Shown here piece after piece: positions 48,225-60,250 of a stretch of DNA of 64,000 nt. The DNA comes from Thermococcus siculi (GTDB lineage Archaea; Methanobacteriota_B; Thermococci; Thermococcales; Thermococcaceae): positions 1-64,000 of the forward strand of contig NZ_CP015103.1 in NCBI RefSeq assembly GCF_002214505.1. The letters run 5' to 3'. How positions within the stretch are numbered: the stretch's first letter is position 1; every line of letters starts with the position of its first letter. Both the position numbers and the translations under genes were made by a program. The notes below the pieces were generated by a model that worked only from the letters and a program-made list of their open reading frames with translations, was not told the DNA's origin and did no database searches.

Positions 48225-49605
48225 GGGCATATACAGCACGGCCCTCACGAAGCTCTTTCTCGACAGGGGCTTCGGCATCAGCCAGCCGAGCAACAAGGTC
48301 GTTGAGAGGCTCGGAATCGAGAAGACCTACGACGAGTTCGACGTTGATATCTACGACAGGAAGGACCACCACGGTGTGGTTCTCGTCGGGACGAAGGTTG
48401 AAGAGGTTAAGGCCGTCCTTGAAGACGAGTTCATAGACGTCTTCTTCAGGAGGCTCCCCTACCAGCTCTACGGCATCTACAAGGGTATAGTCGTCCAGAG
48501 GGACGAGAAGTACGTTTACGTTGATATCGGGAGCGCCATAGGCACGATACCCGTTAGGGACCTCCCGCGCGCGAGGGAGGGTGACGAACTGCTCGTTCAG
48601 GTTAAGAAGCACAACCTCCTCCCCCAGCTGAGCGTTACCATCACCATACCCGGTGACTACGCGGTTCTCATACCCAAGCCCGTCGGGGCGCAGAGGCACG
48701 TCAAGATATCGAGGAAGATACGCGAGCAGAGCGAGAGGGAGAGGCTCAGGATACTCGGCCTCAGCATCGACCTCGGGGAGTGGGGAATCCTCTGGAGAAC
48801 GGCCGCCGCCTACAAGGACTGGAACACCCTAAGGGATGAGATAATAAAGCTCTCCAAGCTCGCGGACAGGCTCGCAAAGGCGGACTCCTACACGGCCCCC
48901 TCGCTCATCATCGAGGGCAGGAACATCTACGAGGTGGAGTTCGGCGGCGGTGCCAAGAAGAAGCTCGATGAGATAAGGAACAGGGTGGTTCCCACCGTTG
49001 AGGGCCACCACTCACTCAAGGCATATGACCTGGAGTTCAGCTTCGCGGTGGAGATAGCCGAGGGGATACTCTCAAAGGTTCCGGGTCAGAGGATGAAGGT
49101 GAACCAGGGCTTCTGGGAGTCCCTCATAGCCAGCAAGGGACCGAAGAAGGGCTGGCTCTTCAGGCTCGAGCACTACAAGCCCGACGGGCAGAAGATAAAG
49201 ATAGGCCCTGGTGAAATACAGGAGGTCTCGACGAACCCGCTTAGGGTGACCTTCAAGAGGCACCTCAAGCCCGGCAAGTTCTACGACGGCCTTGATATTC
49301 CAATAGAGTTCGGTGACTACGTCATAACCGAGATAGAGGCCGGAAAGTGGTGGTTTGTGCACCGCTACTACGACAAGAACGGCAACCTCAAGGGAGAATA
49401 CTACAACATCAACACCCCCGTCGAGATATACCCCGACAGGGCACGCTACATCGACCTTGAGGTCGACATCGTCAGGTGGCCCGACGGCAAGAAGGAGATA
49501 ATCGACAAGGAAAAGCTCACGGAGCACTACGAGGAGGGAGTAATCAGCGAGAAGCTCTACAAGGCCGTTCTGAGGATAGTCCAGGAAGTTTACGACAGGG
49601 TTTAA
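48184..49605 (+). CDS. fau-1: FAU-1 family RNase E/G-like RNA-binding protein
   Basis: 473 residues. The N-terminal RNase E/G-like S1-type region ([44 protein letters not shown]) is followed by a linker and a C-terminal DUF402 domain ([35 protein letters not shown] split over it). Pyrococcus FAU-1 binds AU-rich RNA and has been linked to 5S rRNA maturation. GTG 48184 gives [12 protein letters not shown] 48181 and GTG 48190 are close alternatives. Confidence 0.92.
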   Translation: MKVSTDTGVTVRVRGIYSTALTKLFLDRGFGISQPSNKVVERLGIEKTYDEFDVDIYDRKDHHGVVLVGTKVEEVKAVLEDEFIDVFFRRLPYQLYGIYKGIVVQRDEKYVYVDIGSAIGTIPVRDLPRAREGDELLVQVKKHNLLPQLSVTITIPGDYAVLIPKPVGAQRHVKISRKIREQSERERLRILGLSIDLGEWGILWRTAAAYKDWNTLRDEIIKLSKLADRLAKADSYTAPSLIIEGRNIYEVEFGGGAKKKLDEIRNRVVPTVEGHHSLKAYDLEFSFAVEIAEGILSKVPGQRMKVNQGFWESLIASKGPKKGWLFRLEHYKPDGQKIKIGPGEIQEVSTNPLRVTFKRHLKPGKFYDGLDIPIEFGDYVITEIEAGKWWFVHRYYDKNGNLKGEYYNINTPVEIYPDRARYIDLEVDIVRWPDGKKEIIDKEKLTEHYEEGVISEKLYKAVLRIVQEVYDRV

Positions 49606-49988
49606 GGCAGGGTTCTGATACCCAGCTTTTCCGCCTCTTTTTTCAGTCTCTTATCGTACGTGGCCAATCTTTTGAAGTCTTCTGCTGTGGAGAGTATGAC
49701 CATATCGTTGAATCGCTTTGGGTTTTTGGCGAGTTCCAGTGCGCGTTTCGTGTACTTTCCTCTATCTCCAATCACCTTCGTCCTCGGACTGTCCAGGATT
49801 GAGGAGATGACTTTATTTATGTCCTCGCTTCTGTATCCTTCTTCTCTGAAAAACCAGTAGAGCTCGTAGAGAACTATACTTGGAACTATCCATTTTTCCA
49901 GCCCCGCCAGCAGTTTTCTCGCTTCCGCGTTGAACTCGGAGTCCCGTAGGGTGGCGTATATGAAGACGTTGGTGTCTATTACCGTCAC
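49602..49988 (-). CDS. vapC: VapC-type PIN-domain toxin
   Basis: 128 residues. PIN-domain acidic residues are in [10 protein letters not shown] (Asp4), a central YELYWFF Glu, and [12 protein letters not shown] followed by [14 protein letters not shown]. Such RNases cut tRNA or rRNA when freed from their antitoxin. It overlaps the antitoxin gene as ATGA (49985-49988), the normal vapBC coupling. Its last four bases overlap the end of the converging FAU-1 gene. Confidence 0.92.
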   Translation of the reverse strand: MTVIDTNVFIYATLRDSEFNAEARKLLAGLEKWIVPSIVLYELYWFFREEGYRSEDINKVISSILDSPRTKVIGDRGKYTKRALELAKNPKRFNDMVILSTAEDFKRLATYDKRLKKEAEKLGIRTLP

Positions 49989-50209
49989 TCCTCCTCACCT
50001 TGGCCTCTTCTTATGGCTTCCTCGATGTCTTCGATCTTCAGCCCTTTTCCACCGGGGAGAAGGGGAAGTTCGAGGTCGCTCTTTTTTATCACAGCCTTTT
50101 CCCCTTCAATCTCGATGATGAGAACGTCGCCTACCTTGATGCCTAGCTTCTTCCTAATATCGCTTGGGATAGTAATTTGATAATTTCTAGTTACCTTTGT
50201 AGTCCCCAT
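49985..50209 (-). CDS. vapB: AbrB/SpoVT-type antitoxin (VapB)
   Basis: 74 residues. The N-terminal swapped-hairpin domain KVTRNYQITIPSDIRKKLGIKVGDVLIIE binds DNA (split here by position 5-33), and the acidic helical tail [16 protein letters not shown] should wrap the VapC toxin. It is expected to repress its own promoter. ATG 50209 follows GGTGAGATT; ATG 50224 is possible. Confidence 0.9.
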   Translation of the reverse strand: MGTTKVTRNYQITIPSDIRKKLGIKVGDVLIIEIEGEKAVIKKSDLELPLLPGGKGLKIEDIEEAIRRGQGEEE

Positions 50210-50355
50210 AATCTCACCGTCCATAGTAGAACATGTGGACGTAAAAACGTTGCGGTGGGACCCCTTTAATATATCTGCACGAAATCCTCAAGCGGACCAT
50301 AGAACTCGTTAATGAGCTTGAGAAGATCGAGCCGGGGTTTTGATTTCCACAACCC

Positions 50356-50396
50356 TTAAATATTACCAATTTGGTAATATACTTGGTGGGTAATAT
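50356..50396 (+). promoter_or_regulatory. TATA box, 21-bp palindrome and extra half-site at the ATPase promoter
   Basis: TTAAATAT (50356-50363) is the TATA-like element. ATATTACCAA-T-TTGGTAATAT (50360-50380) is a perfect palindrome overlapping its 3' edge and reaching toward the predicted transcript start near 50386. A further copy of the half-site, GGTAATAT, covers the start codon (50389-50396). Strong candidate for a repressor operator. Confidence 0.65.
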
Positions 50397-51813
50397 GTTC
50401 TACGACAGGGAGCGGGAGCTTGAGAAGCTTAACTCGGTTCACTCCCAGCCAGGTTCAACGTTCGTCGTCATCTACGGACGTAGAAGGGTCGGAAAGACGG
50501 CCCTTGCAAGGGAGTTCCTAAGGGGTAAGCTCGGCCTGTACTTCTTCGTTGGGGAAAAAGACGAGGCCCTCCTCCTCGAAGAGTTTCAGGAGGAGGTAGA
50601 GAAAAACCTCTCTGGATACCTTCCAGGTTACCTAAAGCCCAGGTTTTCCACCCTTGAGGAGCTCTTTGAGTTCATCCTCGACTTTTCGAGGGAGAGAAAG
50701 ATTGTGGTTGTCTTCGACGAGTTCCAGAACTTCAGGTTCGTTAAGCCCTCATTCCTCTCATCCCTCCAGAAGCTCTGGGACTTGAAAAAGGACGATTCCA
50801 ACCTTACCCTCCTCGCCGTTGGCTCATACGTGGGGATGATGAAGCGCATTTTTATGGACAGAAAAGAACCTCTCTTTGGGCGCGCCGATGAGTTTATGAA
50901 GCTCAAACCCTTCGACTTCTGGAAGGCATACGGCTTCGTTAGAGAGTTCACTGAGGTTTCTCCCAGAGATTTTGTGGAGCTTTACTCCACACTCGGCGGA
51001 ATGCCTCGATACCTTCTCTACCTAAAGCGATACTACTCAGACAACGCGAGAAAGACGCTAAACGAGCTGTTCTTTGACGAGTTTGCTCCGCTGAAGGAGG
51101 AAGGTTTCAACGTCCTGAAGCTTGAGTTCGGGAGATACTACCGCTCTTACTTCTCAATCCTCGAGGCGGTCAGCCTCGGTTACGTAACGCCCAAAGAGAT
51201 AAGCGACAGAACTGGGCTGAAAATTCTCACAGTTGGAAAGTACCTGAGCGAGCTGACGAACCACTATGAATACCTAATGAGAGAGGTGCCAGCAACGGAG
51301 AATCCCAAGAAGACGAGGAAGGTAGCTTACTCTCTAAGGGACGAGTTCTTTAACTTCTGGTTCCGCTTTGTCTACCACAACTACCAGCACATCGAGGAAG
51401 GAGATTTTGAGGCCATAATAGATGACTTCGAGAGAAAATTCCCCGCTTTCGTTGGCAGAGAGTACGAGAAGATCGTTAGGGAGTTCGTGAGACAGATTAA
51501 TCTTGGGTTCAAGCCACTCCGCGTGGGCAGGTGGTGGCACAAGGGGGAAGAGATAGATGTGGTTGCTTACGACAGGAAAAACGCTCTCTTTATGGAAGTT
51601 AAGTGGAAAGACCTAACGAAGAAGGATGCTCTAAAAATCCTTAAAGACCTTCAAAGGAAATCCAACATCGTTCCGCTGAGGGGTGAGAAGAAGTACGGGA
51701 TAGCCGCAAGGAGCATCAAGGGAAAAGAGGAACTTAGGGAGGAAGGTTTTTTGGTTGTTGAGCTTGAGGATATCCTAAATCAGAGTCCTCTATCCCCCTC
51801 TCCGTTATCCTGA
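50395..51813 (+). CDS. Stand-alone archaeal AAA ATPase (DUF234-type C-terminus)
   Basis: 472 residues. MFYDRERELEKLN at the start, Walker A VIYGRRRVGKTALARE near residue 32, Walker B IVVVFDEFQNFRFV near 107 and a middle helix-turn-helix-like segment (LGYVTPKEISDRTGLKILTVGKYL) precede the C-terminal DUF234 nuclease-like part (VGRWWHKGEEIDVVAYDRKNALFMEVKWK split at residues 385-415) with E-D and E-K residues. Function unknown. The winged-helix segment makes self-regulation at the palindromic promoter thinkable. The 3' end overlaps radB antisense by 80 bases. Confidence 0.88.
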   Translation: MFYDRERELEKLNSVHSQPGSTFVVIYGRRRVGKTALAREFLRGKLGLYFFVGEKDEALLLEEFQEEVEKNLSGYLPGYLKPRFSTLEELFEFILDFSRERKIVVVFDEFQNFRFVKPSFLSSLQKLWDLKKDDSNLTLLAVGSYVGMMKRIFMDRKEPLFGRADEFMKLKPFDFWKAYGFVREFTEVSPRDFVELYSTLGGMPRYLLYLKRYYSDNARKTLNELFFDEFAPLKEEGFNVLKLEFGRYYRSYFSILEAVSLGYVTPKEISDRTGLKILTVGKYLSELTNHYEYLMREVPATENPKKTRKVAYSLRDEFFNFWFRFVYHNYQHIEEGDFEAIIDDFERKFPAFVGREYEKIVREFVRQINLGFKPLRVGRWWHKGEEIDVVAYDRKNALFMEVKWKDLTKKDALKILKDLQRKSNIVPLRGEKKYGIAARSIKGKEELREEGFLVVELEDILNQSPLSPSPLS

Positions 51814-52438
51814 AGAAGACCATCCCTCCCTCCGGCCTGAAGCGGTGCCTCTCAAGGACCGCCACCCTTAAGCCCGGCTCGTTCAGCCGGTCCAACCGCA
51901 GAATGTCCTTCGTTCTGTAGTTGAGCGTGTGCTCGGCGACGGGCTTCATCTTCCCGGCCCTGCTGTCGAAATGCACCTGATTGATGACTATGACCGGGAT
52001 GTCATTCCTCCTTGCTATCCAGAGGAGAACCTGAAGCTGTTTGCCCAGCTCGGCGGTTAGGCCCTTTCTGGTCTCCTCGACGCGGTAGTGGGCGGTGAGG
52101 GAATCGACGACGACGAGGGAGAAGGTTTTGTCCACCACCTTCTTGAGCGAGCCTATTGCCCTCCTCTGCTCTTTGAAGTCGGAGGGGGTGAATAGAATAA
52201 ACCGCTGGAGGGTCTCCCCCGGGTCGAATCCCCTCGTCTCGGCCATCTGCGAGAGCCTCTCCGGGGAAAAACCGCCCTCCGTGTCCACGTAGGCGACCTT
52301 TCCACCGCTCAGGAGGCCAATCTGAAGTGCCAGGGTGGTCTTGCCGGTCGCAAAGCTGCCGTAAACTTGGGTCAGGACCCCTTGGGCAACTCCCCCGCCG
52401 AGAAGCTCGTCGAGCGATTTGACCCCCGTTGAGAGCAT
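51734..52438 (-). CDS. radB: DNA repair and recombination protein RadB
   Basis: 234 residues. MLSTGVKSLDELLGGGVAQG, Walker A YGSFATGKTTLALQ near residue 30, Walker B LVVVDSLTAHYR and the L2-region VINQVHFDSRAG match RadB, the RadA paralogue lacking the N-terminal domain, which assists recombination. ATG 52438 with GGTGA five bases upstream matches homologues; GTG 52447 is spurious. A C-terminal tail (DLGYPQAQQPKNLPP) of about a dozen residues beyond the usual end lies in the overlap with the ATPase gene. Confidence 0.95.
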   Translation of the reverse strand: MLSTGVKSLDELLGGGVAQGVLTQVYGSFATGKTTLALQIGLLSGGKVAYVDTEGGFSPERLSQMAETRGFDPGETLQRFILFTPSDFKEQRRAIGSLKKVVDKTFSLVVVDSLTAHYRVEETRKGLTAELGKQLQVLLWIARRNDIPVIVINQVHFDSRAGKMKPVAEHTLNYRTKDILRLDRLNEPGLRVAVLERHRFRPEGGMVFFRITERGIEDSDLGYPQAQQPKNLPP

Positions 52439-52449
52439 TCCCTTCACCG

Positions 52450-53085
52450 TCAGATGACGAGCTCCTCGTAGAGCTCCATGGGCCTCACGAGTGTCCAGAT
52501 GCGCCTGGCCCTCAGCTCCTCCCTGAGCTTCTCCGGGTCGCCGGTCCCATAGATGCCGTAGTGCATCGGTATGACCAGGCGCGGCCTTATGTCCTCCACT
52601 ATCTGGGCGGCTTCCCTCTCGTTGGCCGTGGAGCGGCCGCTTATGGGGACTAGGAGAACGTCGACCTTCCCGCGGAGCTTCTGAAGGGTGGGAGTCGAGT
52701 AGGTGTCGCCCGCGTGGAAGAGGTTCTTGTCTCCCTCTATCAGGTAGCCCACCGGGTACTGGCTCGATGGGTGTTCCATGTAGTAGGCCGTTACCCTGAC
52801 CCCGTTCTCCAGTTCTATGGTCTCCCCGTCCTTTATCTCCCTAACCTTCGTGATGCCATCGCTAACTGCCATCATGTATATCGTGGGGGGGCCTATCACG
52901 GTCGCATCGCGGAGCCGCGAGAGAAGCTCGACCTTACCGTAGTGATCCACATGCTCGTGCGTTATCAGTATGTAATCCACCTCTCCAATCCTGTCGTCGT
53001 CGACCTCAGGGTACGGGTCTATGAGTATTCTCACACCCTTCGTCTCAACCCAGAAACACGCGTGTCCGTACCAGATAATCTTCAT
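52450..53085 (-). CDS. UPF0173 metallo-beta-lactamase-fold hydrolase
   Basis: 211 residues. [12 protein letters not shown], the zinc motif THEHVDHYG near residue 43, [17 protein letters not shown] and IPMHYGIYG are the conserved positions of UPF0173. Substrate unknown. It lies 12 bases upstream of radB and is probably cotranscribed with it. Start ATG 53085. Confidence 0.93.
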   Translation of the reverse strand: MKIIWYGHACFWVETKGVRILIDPYPEVDDDRIGEVDYILITHEHVDHYGKVELLSRLRDATVIGPPTIYMMAVSDGITKVREIKDGETIELENGVRVTAYYMEHPSSQYPVGYLIEGDKNLFHAGDTYSTPTLQKLRGKVDVLLVPISGRSTANEREAAQIVEDIRPRLVIPMHYGIYGTGDPEKLREELRARRIWTLVRPMELYEELVI

Positions 53086-53192
53086 CGGTCATACCTCCTT
53101 CAACCCCTTAGTCAAGGTGGACTTAAAGCTTTTCCCGGTGGCGCGTTTTGGAAATTCTCCCGGCACCCTTCAATTCCCGTCCGTCCGGCGCA

Positions 53193-53260
53193 GGTTTTAT
53201 AAACCTCCAATCCGCCCCTATATTGATGTGTATCCCGAATTCGAACCCCGAGTGGGTTCG
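53193..53260 (+). promoter_or_regulatory. Promoter and hairpin leader of the DUF1614 gene
   Basis: GGTTTTATAAACC (53193-53205) is a strong TATA box, predicting a start near 53228. The leader then holds a perfect 7-bp hairpin CGAACCC-CGAGT-GGGTTCG (53242-53260) between two copies of ATCCCGAA (53232-53239 and 53267-53274), ahead of the GGTGG site. Confidence 0.5.
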
Positions 53261-53287
53261 TCCCGGATCCCGAAGTGGTGGTAGGGG

Positions 53288-53992
53288 ATGAACAACCGTC
53301 GCCTGATAATCCCTCCGGTTTCTCTTCCCGTGCTCCTGATTATCGTGGCCCTTTTTCTCGCGGTGTTCGTGCTGTTCTCGGGCGTGGTGATAGCCGCGTT
53401 CGCCAAGCTGGGGATTCCCCCAGAGGTCGCCTACGCGCTCTTCTTCTTTGCACTCGTGGGGAGCTTTATCAACATCCCCATAGCGGAGGAGACCTCCTAC
53501 GAGCCGGTCCTCAGGGTTAGGGAGGTGAGGTTCTTTGGCATACCCTACCCCGTCCCATCGTTTGAGCTGGCGGAGAGGCGGGTCATAATCGCGATAAACG
53601 TCGGGGGAGCCATAGTGCCCCTCAGCGTGGCCCTCTACGAGATGCTAAGGATGGTGTACCTCGGCCAGTTCGCCCTTCTCTTCAACACGATCCTGGCCGT
53701 GCTCATAGCGGCGCTCTTCAGTCATGCCGTGGCGAGGCCCGTCAGGGGTCTTGGAATAGCCATGCCAATGTTCCTGCCCCCCCTCATGGCCATCCTCCTC
53801 GGCTGGCTCCTCGGGGGAAGCAATCCCACCGCGGTTGCCTACATCAGCGGAACCCTTGGCGTTTTAATAGGCGCCGATCTGATGAACTGGAACAGGATCA
53901 AGAATCTCGGTGCCCCGATGGTGAGCATAGGCGGGGCCGGAACCTTCGACGGCATCTTCCTGGCGGGAATAATTGCCGTCCTTCTGGTATGA
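53288..53992 (+). CDS. DUF1614 membrane protein
   Basis: 234 residues with about six spans. FFALVGSFINIPIAE, INVGGAIVPLSVALYEM, ARPVRGLGIAMPMFLPPLMA and the C-terminal VSIGGAGTFDGIFLAGIIA are the conserved glycine/proline-rich helices of DUF1614. Function unknown, presumably a transporter or membrane enzyme. ATG 53288 follows GGTGGTAGGGG. Confidence 0.88.
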   Translation: MNNRRLIIPPVSLPVLLIIVALFLAVFVLFSGVVIAAFAKLGIPPEVAYALFFFALVGSFINIPIAEETSYEPVLRVREVRFFGIPYPVPSFELAERRVIIAINVGGAIVPLSVALYEMLRMVYLGQFALLFNTILAVLIAALFSHAVARPVRGLGIAMPMFLPPLMAILLGWLLGGSNPTAVAYISGTLGVLIGADLMNWNRIKNLGAPMVSIGGAGTFDGIFLAGIIAVLLV

Positions 53993-54046
53993 CGCTGGGT
54001 TTATAAGGCCTCAATTGAACATCCCAATGTCTAAGGGGTGATGCTC

Positions 54047-54886
54047 ATGTTCGTGGTTGGGAGCGGTGCAAGGCATCTGGAGGACGAGCTTAGGAAACTG
54101 GGTGCCCGGCTTATGGAGAGGGAGATAAAGAGGTTTCCGGACGGGGAGAAGTACGTCCGAGTTCTCGGCTCCGCGGAGGGGGTAACGGTAGTCCAGTCGA
54201 CCTTCCGTCCGCAGGACGAGCACCTGGTCGAGCTTATCCTGATAGCCGATGCCCTCCGCGAGAGGGGGGTTGAAAGGCTCAGGGCGGTCGTCCCCTACAT
54301 GGCATACTCGAGGCAGGACAGGGTCACGAAGGAAGGGGAGCCTGTAAGCGTGAGGGCGATAATGAGGACGCTGGCGGTCTACTACGATGAACTCTACGTC
54401 TTCGACCTCCACAACCCCGAAACGCTGAAGTTCTTCCCGGGCAAGGCGGTGAACCTCTCTCCAGCCAGGGCCATAGCCGAGTACTTCGGGGAGAAGTTCG
54501 GTGACGGTCTGGTACTCGCCCCGGACAAGGGCGCTCGTGGGAGAGCCAAAGCTGTTGCGGAAAAGCTCAATCTCGAGTTCAGCCATTTCGAGAAGGAGAG
54601 GATTTCTCCTACTGAGGTTCGCATGACACCCGTTGACGTTGACGTGGCTGGAAAGAACGTGCTGATAGTCGACGACATCATAAGCACGGGCGGTACGATG
54701 GTAAGGGCTGCCAACCTGCTGAGGGAGATGGGGGCTGAGAAGGTCTTTGTGGCGGCAACCCACGGCGTCTTTGCGGAGGGGGCGATAGAGAGGGTAAGTA
54801 AGGCTGTCGATGAGCTGGCCGTCACCAACACCATCCCGACGCCGGTCTCGAGGATAAGCGTGGTGCCGGACATACTCGGACTCTAG
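54047..54886 (+). CDS. prs: Ribose-phosphate pyrophosphokinase
   Basis: 279 residues, the short archaeal form. [24 protein letters not shown], the flexible loop [16 protein letters not shown], and the PRPP-binding [11 protein letters not shown] near residue 205 are present. It makes PRPP for nucleotide and amino-acid synthesis. ATG 54047 follows GGTGATGCTC and gives the known Thermococcus start; earlier ATG/GTG codons at 54038-54041 are unlikely. TATA GTTTATAAGG lies at about 53999-54008. Confidence 0.96.
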   Translation: MFVVGSGARHLEDELRKLGARLMEREIKRFPDGEKYVRVLGSAEGVTVVQSTFRPQDEHLVELILIADALRERGVERLRAVVPYMAYSRQDRVTKEGEPVSVRAIMRTLAVYYDELYVFDLHNPETLKFFPGKAVNLSPARAIAEYFGEKFGDGLVLAPDKGARGRAKAVAEKLNLEFSHFEKERISPTEVRMTPVDVDVAGKNVLIVDDIISTGGTMVRAANLLREMGAEKVFVAATHGVFAEGAIERVSKAVDELAVTNTIPTPVSRISVVPDILGL

Positions 54887-55014
54887 AGTCGCCACTTTCC
54901 TTTGCAAAAATTTTTGCCATTTTTATGTCTAAAATTGTGCATTTTGTTGGAGGATTTTAACAGCTTCTTTTCTAAAAATCTCCCCGGTTAAGGGTTTTGC
55001 AAAAATTTTGTATC
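54887..55014. other. AT-rich region upstream of the rRNA leader, with a repeated element
   Basis: No gene is visible. TTTGCAAAAATTTT occurs twice (54901-54914 and 54996-55009); the first copy lies in the perfect palindrome GCAAAAATTTTTGC (54904-54917). The rRNA promoter must lie here or a little further on, but I cannot pick a convincing TATA box. Confidence 0.5.
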
Positions 55015-55189
55015 GGTGGGGTTCACCCCTATTGGGTGGAGCGCCCGAACAGGGCGCGACGAAACCCGAGCGCCAAGACGGCGGCGTCGGGGGGACAGGG
55101 TGCAAAGCACCCACGATGAACCCCGCCCTCCAGCTCGGGTCACAAAACGATGCGCTCCCGAGGAAACTCCGGAAGGAGGGCCCCTCGGG
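55015..55189 (+). ncRNA. Compact GC-rich folded segment upstream of 16S (rRNA leader or separate ncRNA)
   Basis: An 11-bp stem (GGTGGGGTTCA 55015-55025 with TGAACCCCGCC 55117-55127) encloses consecutive hairpins CCC/GGG (55026-55036), GCGCCC/GGGCGC (55041-55057), GACG/CGTC (55077-55088) and GGGTGC/GCACCC (55098-55112). A second domain has CCCGAGG/CCTCGGG enclosing CTCC-GGAA-GGAG (55157-55189), capped by a GNRA-type tetraloop. All this lies before the 16S processing stem at 55216. I could not match it to RNase P or SRP RNA. Confidence 0.5.
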
Positions 55190-55215
55190 GGTAAGGCAGG
55201 CCCGGCACCTCGACC

Positions 55216-55230
55216 AAACCCCGGACGGAT
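55216..55230 (+). other. 5' half of the 16S rRNA processing stem
   Basis: CCCCGGACGGAT (55219-55230) is fully complementary to ATCCGTCCGGGG at 56780-56791 after the 16S gene. The two halves form the helix cut by the splicing endonuclease at a bulge-helix-bulge. A 7-bp hairpin ACTTCCC/GGGAAGT (55238-55256) lies between the stem and the mature 5' end. Confidence 0.85.
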
Positions 55231-55280
55231 ATTTGGTACTTCCCCTTGAGGGAAGTCCCACCGGCCGTACTCCTTGCTCA

Positions 55281-56768
<1,488 letters not shown>

Positions 56769-56779
56769 ATCGCCGGAAA

Positions 56780-56791
56780 ATCCGTCCGGGG
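56780..56791 (+). other. 3' half of the 16S rRNA processing stem
   Basis: ATCCGTCCGGGG pairs with 55219-55230. Confidence 0.85.
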
Positions 56792-56820
56792 GGTTTAAGA
56801 GGTGCCGGGCCTGCCCTCGT

Positions 56821-56897
56821 GGGCCGGTAGCTCAGCCTGGGAGAGCGTCGGCTTTGCAAGCCGAAGGCCCCGGGTTCGAATCCCGGCCGGTCCACCA
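56821..56897 (+). tRNA. tRNA-Ala (anticodon TGC), CCA encoded
   Basis: Acceptor GGGCCGG pairs with CCGGTCC (one G-U). The D arm has GTAGCTCAGCCTGGGAGAGC, the anticodon arm TCGGCTTTGCAAGCCGA, and the T arm CGGGTTCGAATCCCG; discriminator A and CCA close it at 56894-56897. It lies in the 16S-23S spacer, the usual archaeal position for this tRNA. Confidence 0.97.
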
Positions 56898-56967
56898 CGA
56901 ACAGATGCACATCCCGAGCCAAGCTCGGGGTGGAAGGGTCCGAGACCCCGAACAGGGGTCACGATGA

Positions 56968-56991
56968 GGACCGTGCACAGGCCGATTGACC
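56968..56991 (+). other. 5' half of the 23S rRNA processing stem
   Basis: A 24-base perfect complement of 60072-60095, starting GGACCGTGCACAGG. A second matched block, ATGCCCAGCCCCC (56998-57010) with GGGGGCTGGGCAT (60054-60066), continues the helix past an A-rich bulge, as expected of a bulge-helix-bulge. Confidence 0.88.
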
Positions 56992-57020
56992 CAAAAAATG
57001 CCCAGCCCCCTGAGTAGGGG

Positions 57021-60045
<3,025 letters not shown>

Positions 60046-60071
60046 CTGAAAGGGGGGCTGGGCATTTGATA

Positions 60072-60095
60072 GGTCAATCGGCCTGTGCACGGTCC
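60072..60095 (+). other. 3' half of the 23S rRNA processing stem
   Basis: Starts GGTCAATCGGCCTG and pairs over 24 bases with 56968-56991. From here to 60250 I see no gene, only AT-rich sequence with a TATA-like GATTTAAAAT (60206-60215) before the radical SAM gene. Confidence 0.88.
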
Positions 60096-60250
60096 CGGCC
60101 CTAAACCTCACTGTTCTATGGAGCCCTTCTCTACTGGTGGTATCCGTGCTGCTTAAGATGTTTTAATCTATAGGTACATTAAGTACTTCACAATCTGGGG
60201 AAAGATTTAAAATTCCTTAGATCAACGATTGAAATTGTGGGGGAGAAATA

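Noticed and set aside
55015-55280. RNase P RNA or SRP (7S) RNA gene upstream of 16S, suggested by GAGGAAACTCCGGAAGG
   Set aside because: Only part of the RNase P CR-I motif is met (GAGGAAACTCC, not GAGGAAAGTCC), the other conserved regions are missing and 16S starts too soon. The GGAA loop lacks the SRP asymmetric AGCA side. Kept as an unassigned structured RNA.
60046-60250. 5S rRNA gene after 23S
   Set aside because: Nothing resembling 5S is present; in Thermococcales 5S is encoded elsewhere.
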